Position numbers and translations under genes: made by a program. From Metridium senile (taxonomy: Eukaryota; Cnidaria; Anthozoa; Actiniaria; Metridiidae), in contig OX459103.1 of assembly GCA_949775045.1 (NCBI GenBank), forward strand, positions 3,914,002 to 3,978,001: a stretch of 64,000 bases of DNA, given 5' to 3'. The notes beneath the pieces were generated by a model. The model ran no database searches. It had not been told where the DNA came from and saw nothing but the letters and a program-made list of their open reading frames with translations. How positions within the stretch are numbered: the stretch's first letter is position 1; each line of letters opens with the position of its first letter. Positions 57,301 through 64,000 of the stretch are shown here, piece by piece.

Positions 57301-60300
57301 GGGGAAGGGGGTTTGCAAATCAAATTGATAGATTGTGTATATTTTTTTAAACGAAAAACAAAAAGCTCATAAAAAATGACAATATGTCCCAACAATTTTT
57401 CACATGATTGTAGCCCCCCAAAACCAGGAGGTATTTACAATTGATTTCATTTGAATTACAGTTTAGCTAACCCCCAAAAGCAGAAGGTATATTATGGTTA
57501 ATGTGAGAGTAAAGAATAAAGCAAACAATAAACGATGCACTTCTTTCTTACTTCTTTTCATAGGTACCCTAAAGGTTTCTTTAGCCTCAGCTTCAGAGTT
57601 AGTGACTTGAGGTACACACTCCTGTGGAGCAGGTTCTTCACCAGGTGTGGGTGGTGGAGTCTCTTCACATGACGAGACAACTTCATGGTGTTGCTGGGGT
57701 GCTGTGCTTGACGTCTTGGAAGCCTTTTTGACATCAGCAGTTTCTTCATTTCCTCTGTCTCTTCCTGGACAAGCGCAAATCCTGGAATCTAACACTTTCC
57801 TTCCAAGAACTTGGCCACTTTAACAAGAGGGAATAGACATATACAAAATGAAATGTTTAGAGTTGATGCATTTGTGAAAATTGCAAAAGAATTCGCTTGG
57901 ATGATCACAAAACAATGGTTTCAAGTTGAGGTTGGCCTTGATAAATAAAAGAATCAAATTCAGTCTCAACTTGAAACCTTTGTTTTGTGATTGTCCAATC
58001 GAATTAGGGAAAAGTCTATTGCAATGTTTTGATGAGGATTTGTGAAACAGAAATGAACTTGTTGAGGATGAAGATGATAACTATATGGCAATGAATCATG
58101 GTAATGATGGTGATGATAATGATAGTTGTCTGTTGGTGATGACAATAATGAAACTAATCAGGATGATGCCAAACAATAGTGATGACAATGATAATTATTG
58201 TAACAGTTGTCTGTTGGTGATGCATGATCATAAAGCTAATGATGATGCTAAACGAAAATGTCAATCAAATGATACAAGTAGGTACGTTGAGGGATATAGT
58301 GTAGACTGATGATGATGATGATGATGATATATATTACAACAAAGATGATAAATATAAATGATGATGGTGGTGATGATGATGTTGACGATGAAGGCGATAA
58401 ATGATGATGATGATGATGATGATGGTGTTGATGATGTTGTTAATGATGTTGTTGATAATGAAGGTGGTGATGCATGCTTATATGATGCTGATGGAGATGA
58501 TAATAATGATGATAATAATAACAACTGCATCCAAAAAAGAAAAATGATTCTATTACTCATCCCATAAAGCACTGACAGAAATCGGTTATTGTAGTAATAA
58601 TAAATAATAATAATACTTTATTTATATAACGTAAATTCCTAAAGTCCAAATATGATTAACAATGTTACATGTATAATAATAAGTAAACTAAATACAGACA
58701 AAAAGTAAAACTAAAACGATCATAAAAGTAAGTTACATACTTGTGTTCAAGGTTGAAGATTGTGTTAATAGATCTTCTGTTCAGTCCACCAGGGCAGGAG
58801 TTAAAACACATGTACTGGATCATCTCGGTGAAGTAGCTCACTCCAGCTAAAACCACAAACAAAAAAATCACTTTAATTAATGCACTGATATACTGATAAA
58901 ACTCATAAATAATTAATGAGAATTTTACAAAAGAAATCACGTCTGTGGCGAAGGTTGTATTTTAGATACAAAATCATCCTGATTTGCATAAGTTTTAACT
59001 GGAATTTTCTCGGCCAGATTTATTTTTGTCTTGACAATTTTAGTAAAATATGAATGAACTAACATTGGACTTTCATAAGTACTATACAATATTCGGGGGA
59101 TGGGGGGGGGGGGGGGGGGGGGGGAGGTGACTCCCTATTGAAAGAGGATGGGGATGCTCATGCTTTTACAGTGGACCCTAAAAGGGACCTGTGTTGTCAG
59201 TTTATGGGTGTGGCAGCTATAAAATTCTACGCCTAAGAGGGACCAAGTAAAAAAAGTAACCAAGGCTGGGTTTAATTTTGTTTATTTTCAAAATCCTAAA
59301 AGGGACCACAAAACTCAGCAGGTGGGCATTCTCATTCATTAACACCCTTAGCTGGACTAAACCTCGATTTCAACCCCTAAAAGGGATGGCGAGCATCGCA
59401 GTCCCTTTGACCTCCTAGTCCCCCCCCCCTCCCTGGGCAGTTTAACTACTATTGTCATACATTTTTAGACAAGACTATTTTCAATGGAGGACCACATACA
59501 CAAAAAGATAAATGACCATACAAGAAGATAAATGACCATACCTTCAAATTGTCTGAGAGGAATTGATATTGAGTGTCTTCCAGTATAAGGACAGGTTTCA
59601 TATTTTGTGGCTTGATTTTCGCATCTCATAAGATGTTTGGGGGCTTGGTGTCCATCATTATACTTAGTTATATGATTAAGGCATCTTTCCACTACATCCT
59701 TGAAATGCTCGGGTTGTTGAAAAACCACAATACACTTGATGTAAGAACCTGGAGGGGGGTGACCTAGTGATAGAGAGAAATATACACTTATTTGAAAAAG
59801 GTTTGCAGAGTGAACAGTGTAGCCTCCTCCACAGGCGTCTCCGCTCTGTTTTCTTTTTTTCTTCTTTTATTAGGCTTCCTGTCTCGAGTGACCTGGAGGG
59901 ACTGAGGCCCCACAGGAGAAAGAGGGGATTAGCCTCTGGAGCCCATGGTAGGTTGCCTGCGGAGGAGGCTATGAACAGTGCATGAATGGCGGTTGCATAA
60001 CCCAAAGCAGTTGTACATGGGCTAAACATCTTACTAACATCCATGTAAGATCATGCAAGATCCTGGCAAAATCCAGGCATGATCTTACAAGATCTTGGCA
60101 TGTAACCCTCAATCTGCAAGAACCTTTATGAAATTTCAAGTTTCTGCCAATATTTAATTAATTAAGATCTTCCAATTGATTAATTCTTCCTTCCAAGAAA
60201 TTAACTTGCCAAGTTTTTAGTAAGATCTTGGATGGTCTTACCAGATCTTACCAGATCTTAACAAGATGCTCAACCCGGGTAGTTTTGAATAATATATAAG

Positions 60301-63300
60301 TGGTCACAGAAAACAAATTTAATGTGCACAATCCCAGACAATTTCTATTTGTGAAAATTAGCTTAATTATAATTACTGGGATACCTGTGGTATCACAGTC
60401 TTAAAATGGGCTTGTTTTTTTTCTCCTGCTCGACAAAATGAAGAAATTGCGCAATAGTACCCAGAGGGTCATTGCGGCCTCACTACAGCCTCGACACCAT
60501 AACGCTAATAGATCATGACCTCAGCTCATCACACAGACTTTCGTGCCTTGATTGACGTTGACTGACATTGTCATGGTTTTGACAGATAAGATCACATGGT
60601 AAAACACGTGGTAATAGTTAAACAGTGTGTAGTCTTGTTATCAAAGTGGCGGATAACTAGTTCGATCCAAATCGACCTGTGTTGACTCGTTTAACTTTGA
60701 TCCCGCTGAAAACAATGGCTATACGTTTGGGACTGATAATCACCAAGACATTCCCTATCATTAGGTGTTGTTTTAAAAAGACGAGGACAATCGATCTGCC
60801 GTTAGCAATGTCTTCTAGCACAAAACAGAAGATGTGCCAGCAGAATTGCATTCGCTACGACATATTATCTACCACTTCCAAACAGAAATCTTGAGTTTAT
60901 ATTGATTAATGTGCTATTTTTATTCTTCATAATGTCAGAGAACATGACTTCCTTAACGAAACCTACCAAGCGAACACTGTCAACACGGCCGATGACAACA
61001 CTCAAATCGGCCTGTCTGAAAAACCACTCTCAACAGCTCAAATCGCCTCAAAACTACACAAATTGCTTTAGTATTTATCTATCTTTCTTGTTCTGACGTT
61101 CAACTTTCAAGAACAACTTCATAACAATGTCTCTGAGACAGTTTTGGAACTCTATATCGCATACTCAAATATCAACCTTCGTAGCGACGCTTTGGGGGAG
61201 GGGACGGGGTGAAATGTCAACACTTTGTAACACAGGCATCCCGGTACATAGAAATATATGTCGAGCAGATTCAAACAGCCAAAAAACACACAAATGCCTC
61301 AATAACTGTCCATCTTTATTTTCGTGACGTTAATTTTTCAAAAGTTCCTTGATAATAATGTTTCTACGGCTTAGTTGATGAACATGATGAAATTTGGGAT
61401 AAGGACTTTCTAAAAACATTTTTTTCTATCAATACATTTATGACATTTCGCATATAGCACTTCATACAAAATGACTTATGAAAGTGTCCACTAAAATGGA
61501 ATCTAGGCTTTTCTTTTTGTGAACTGGGAAAATAGGATTTTATGCACTGGTCTCCAATCAAATAAAACACACATGGCAATAATATTTTAGCAAAACATAA
61601 TTTGAGAGTTATGACACTTTCAATGATATAAAAACTACTGATTGAGCTACGTTGGATCTAAAGAACAAAATAAACATACAGTCATTGTCAAAAAGTTGTC
61701 CTGCGAAAAAAGACTCAAAGACCAAAAGAAGTATCACGTGATGATTTGTATATTTGTTTTAAACATATAAATTCTAATTTAAAACTATATAATGTGTAAC
61801 AGTGAACAGAGAATAAAAATTTTGAACTCTACTTATACAATAATTTCTGGTATCGAGCATTTAGGGCGAGTATATTAGGTCTGACAGGACATTTCTTTTG
61901 GTCTAAATGTCTTTTTTTGGTGGACAATATTAATTACATTGTCTGTATAAGAGAGAAAAATAACATAAGCCCTTGGCGGGACTTGATCCACGCATTCAGT
62001 ATATAGTAGTCCAACAGCAATAGCTCCTAACAAGACCCTGGCCCCAAGGATCCACTGCCATCCAGGTATCCCAGTTCACCCTGCCAACAGGGTCTTGTTA
62101 CTTTTAAAATATGAAACTTGTATATCGTTGTGTGCGTAATCAAAAGTTTGTTTGGTCATGCAATAGCTATTCACCCTTTACTTCAACAAGGTCTTTTGAA
62201 ATAGTTATAAACATAAATGTAATGTAATAGTGTGATGTGGTGCTTACCAACAGTATATAGTGAATTCCACATAAGTCTTGATGACTGTTTCAATAGACCC
62301 AATTCAAATCTTTTGGGAATAAGACTTTTTGTCTTATGTATTTTAATATCACATGGAAAATGTTTGGAACAAACAAAATGTTTTTATTCCCAGTGGTTTT
62401 GAATTGGGTGGAAACGTATATAGCAACGCATTTATCATTTTATTATCGATTTATTTTGTAAATTTATTATTGCTATACCTTAAATCTTATACTGATGTAA
62501 AATAGGATACGTATTTTTATCTTGTTAATAAAGACTATTATTATTATTATTATTATTAGCTGATTAGGTATATTAATTGTATGTATACATTCAGTTATTT
62601 AAGGCACACTTTGCAGTCAAACGGCTTACAATCATGCATAAGCAAATTTTATGAGCACATGTTGATGTTTGAACTCAACCAGATGTCACAGTACATTCTT
62701 ACCTTTGAATATGAATCGTATTGGAAAGAGACTTCTCATTTTGACAAACAGCTTTTTGAGTTGTGGCGAATAAGTCCATGGCGCTGATTTAACTGGCACT
62801 CCTCTCTCTTCTTGGAAACCAACATCAAACTGATACTCACCCGGAAAGTCTGTGTTCGGTGGTACAAAACAGTGCCTAGATGAAACTGTGGCTTCTTGTG
62901 TAACTGCTGTGCTTGTAATTGGTCGATACTAAAAGCATTATAAGAGTTGATTTAAGGCCATACACTACGTCAGGCACCGACATCATCAGAAGAGTGAAAG
63001 GATTTGTTTGAAATTTGCATAGTTATGCGAGCGTAAAATAAAAGTGACAAAACATTAGTTTTAAAACAACAGTTCTTACAATACAGCGCATTCATCATGG
63101 GAATTATTTCAGGTTTTTTGTTGCGGATATGTGCGGCTTCTTGTGACATTATTTAAGCTACAATATAGTTTACAAACCTGTGGCATTTCATTAGTTTTCT
63201 GTGGTGAATCAAACCGAACGGGAGAAGTTGGTGTTGTGTTCAAATCAGGAGGGCTGTCACCAAAGTCAATCTGTGCAGAAAAATCAAATCAGCTTAAAAC

Positions 63301-63874
63301 TCAGGTAGCTAAAGTTGGTCTTGAATTTGTCTCTTATTTGCCTCTTACAACTCTTATGCTCTCCAAACTATCTTTTATTATTATTATTTTTAAATACTTT
63401 ACAACCATCACTTCCAGTTGAGGCTCTTCCATGAGGTTCACTCACACTCACTACCACTACATTCAATATTTACAATACACAACTCTGCTCACATGTTGAT
63501 TTTTGTGGAGGGAAGAAAACCGGATAACCCAGAGAAAAACCCTTGTGGCATGAGAGAGAACAACACATCAAACAAACTCTATTCACTTCGCCAAAATTTG
63601 AACCCAGGTTACAGTGATGAAAGGCCAATGCTCTCACCGCTAGCCCACTGACATGCCACCCATATTTCGGCATCCATAATTAGATGTACACATTAACGAT
63701 TCTTTAATTTCTCAACTGAGATATATTTGCATACATGAGATTTATAAACATGATGGTAATTGAAGTTAAACTCCTTGGCAATCTTTTAGAAATAGGTGTA
63801 AATTCTTACCTCTGATTTTATACTTGGCATTTTAGGAAAAGAGAACAACCTCTCGATGTTGATATGTACATTTT
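54322..63874 (-). CDS. p53-family gene B (canonical DNA-binding domain; 5' end outside window)
   Basis: Exons: 63810-63874, 63178-63270, 62703-62928, 59542-59763, 58741-58846, 57552-57817, 56896-56987, 56068-56168, 55374-55440, 54322-54510; all phases agree. The first visible exon carries IERLFSF, like a transactivation helix. The DNA-binding domain runs [46 protein letters not shown] (zinc C-x2-H), [24 protein letters not shown] (zinc C-x3-C; R248 and R249 equivalents) and [12 protein letters not shown] (R273, C275, C277, R280). A Pro/Ser linker precedes the tetramerisation domain [20 protein letters not shown]. The C-terminus holds [14 protein letters not shown], like the sequence after the SAM domain in vertebrate p63/p73, but no SAM exon was seen. 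Likely the p53/p63/p73 stress and germline factor. Confidence 0.93.
55053..55322. mobile_element. MITE, ACACCTA family, variant
   Basis: TACACCTATTTCAATTAACG at the left mirrors TTAGTTGAAATAGGTGTA at the right. Arms of about 80 bp include GAGACCGATAGGGATTGTGG. The outermost bases resemble those of 55830-56017. Confidence 0.85.
55830..56017. mobile_element. MITE, ACACCTACTTGC family, copy 2
   Basis: TACACCTACTTGCAAGAACG at the left mirrors CGTTCTTGCAAGTAGGTATA at the right. Arms run nearly to the centre through AAATTACAAATGTTCAAATG and its complement. Same family as 29368-29583. It ends 51 bp from the tetramerisation exon. Confidence 0.88.
57878..58012. mobile_element. Short inverted-repeat element
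   Basis: GAATTCGCTTGGATGATCAC and CAAAACAATGGTTTCAAGTT at the left face AACTTGAAACCTTTGTTTTG and GTGATTGTCCAATCGAATT at the right. Lies in a p53-B intron. Confidence 0.7.
58070..58515. repeat. (GAT)n array in p53-B intron
   Basis: ATGATGATGATGATGATGAT runs with TGTCTGTTGGTGATG blocks repeated twice near 58125 and 58207. Confidence 0.9.
58595..58635 (-). mobile_element. LINE-type 3' tail fragment
   Basis: AATAATAAATAATAATAATA then CTTTATTTATATAACG, similar to other LINE tails in the window. No coding part. Confidence 0.4.
58905..59080 (+). repeat. Dispersed repeat, partner of 24528-24700
   Basis: It shares ATAAATAATTAATGAGA, ATCCTGATTTGCATAAGTTT and TAACTGG in the same order as the copy in the PLOD intron. 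It follows directly after the p53-B exon at 58741-58846. Confidence 0.8.
59820..59971. mobile_element. MULE-like MITE, copy 2 (9-bp target duplication)
   Basis: The ends are TAGCCTCCTCCACAGGC and GCCTGCGGAGGAGGCTA. The nonamer TGAACAGTG flanks both sides exactly (59811-59819 and 59972-59980). It inserted about 57 bp upstream of the p53-B splice acceptor at 59763. Confidence 0.92.
62290..62415. mobile_element. Small inverted-repeat element
   Basis: ACCCAATTCAAATC and TTTGGGAATAAGAC at the left face TTTTTATTCCCAGTGG and TTTTGAATTGGGT at the right. Lies in the p53-B intron. Confidence 0.55.
62525..62565 (+). mobile_element. LINE-type 3' tail fragment
   Basis: TTAATAAAGACTATTATTAT continues as a TTA array, the plus-strand form of the LINE tail seen elsewhere. 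No coding part recognised upstream. Confidence 0.45.
63425..63662 (-). mobile_element. tRNA-derived SINE (reverse orientation)
   Basis: Read on the minus strand, GTGGGCTAGCGGTGAGAGC (A-box-like) is followed by GGTTCAAATTTTGGC (B box) and then CTCTGGGTTATCCGGTTTTC, a tail sequence common in anthozoan SINEs. Lies in the p53-B intron between 63270 and 63810. Confidence 0.72.
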
Positions 63875-64000
63875 CTACAATTCAAAGACAGCAATTAGAT
63901 CACCTTCATGTTATTACCTTATTTGTATTGATTAAAATAGACAATAAAATGAAATTTTTAACACTGTCAAAATGAAACTAAATTAACATTACTGGCGTTT

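Overview
The window is nuclear DNA from an animal, most likely an anthozoan cnidarian (coral or sea anemone). It is AT-rich, has short GT-AG exons, and is packed with microsatellites and short inverted-repeat transposons. Six metazoan genes can be rebuilt exon by exon with consistent splice phases. The anthozoan call rests on the two p53-family genes lying in tandem and on the style of the repeats; it is an inference.

Layout from left to right. (1) 216-6555, minus: the first ten coding exons of ARMC3, running off the left edge. (2) 7114-9752, plus: complete selenoprotein K with an in-frame UGA codon for selenocysteine, head to head with ARMC3. (3) 13220-27964, minus: a complete 19-exon lysyl hydroxylase (PLOD) of 740 residues, several of whose introns each hold a different tandem repeat. 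(4) 31599-36439, minus: a complete Y-box/cold-shock protein, head to head with (5) 36830-41495, plus: complete MED18. (6) 42644-51813, minus: a divergent p53-family gene (copy A). (7) 54322-63874, minus: a second p53-family gene (copy B) with a much more canonical DNA-binding domain, running off the right edge.

The most interesting part is the right 22 kb. Two p53-family paralogues lie head to tail. Both keep a zinc-binding DNA-binding domain, a tetramerisation helix and a C-terminal motif like the one that follows the SAM domain in vertebrate p63/p73, but no SAM exon could be found in either. Copy A has lost several DNA-contact residues and carries a 3.2 kb TTAA-flanked transposon with a THAP-like remnant in its last intron, with another inverted-repeat element nested inside.

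Otherwise the window records repeated transposition: two MULE-like MITEs with exact 9-bp target duplications, several TA-flanked mariner-like MITEs, a family with ACACCTACTTGC-type ends, two tRNA-derived SINEs, and a 5'-truncated LINE. Most long open frames in the window are simple-repeat translations and are not annotated as genes. All gene identities rest on reading the sequence and on remembered family motifs; no search was run.
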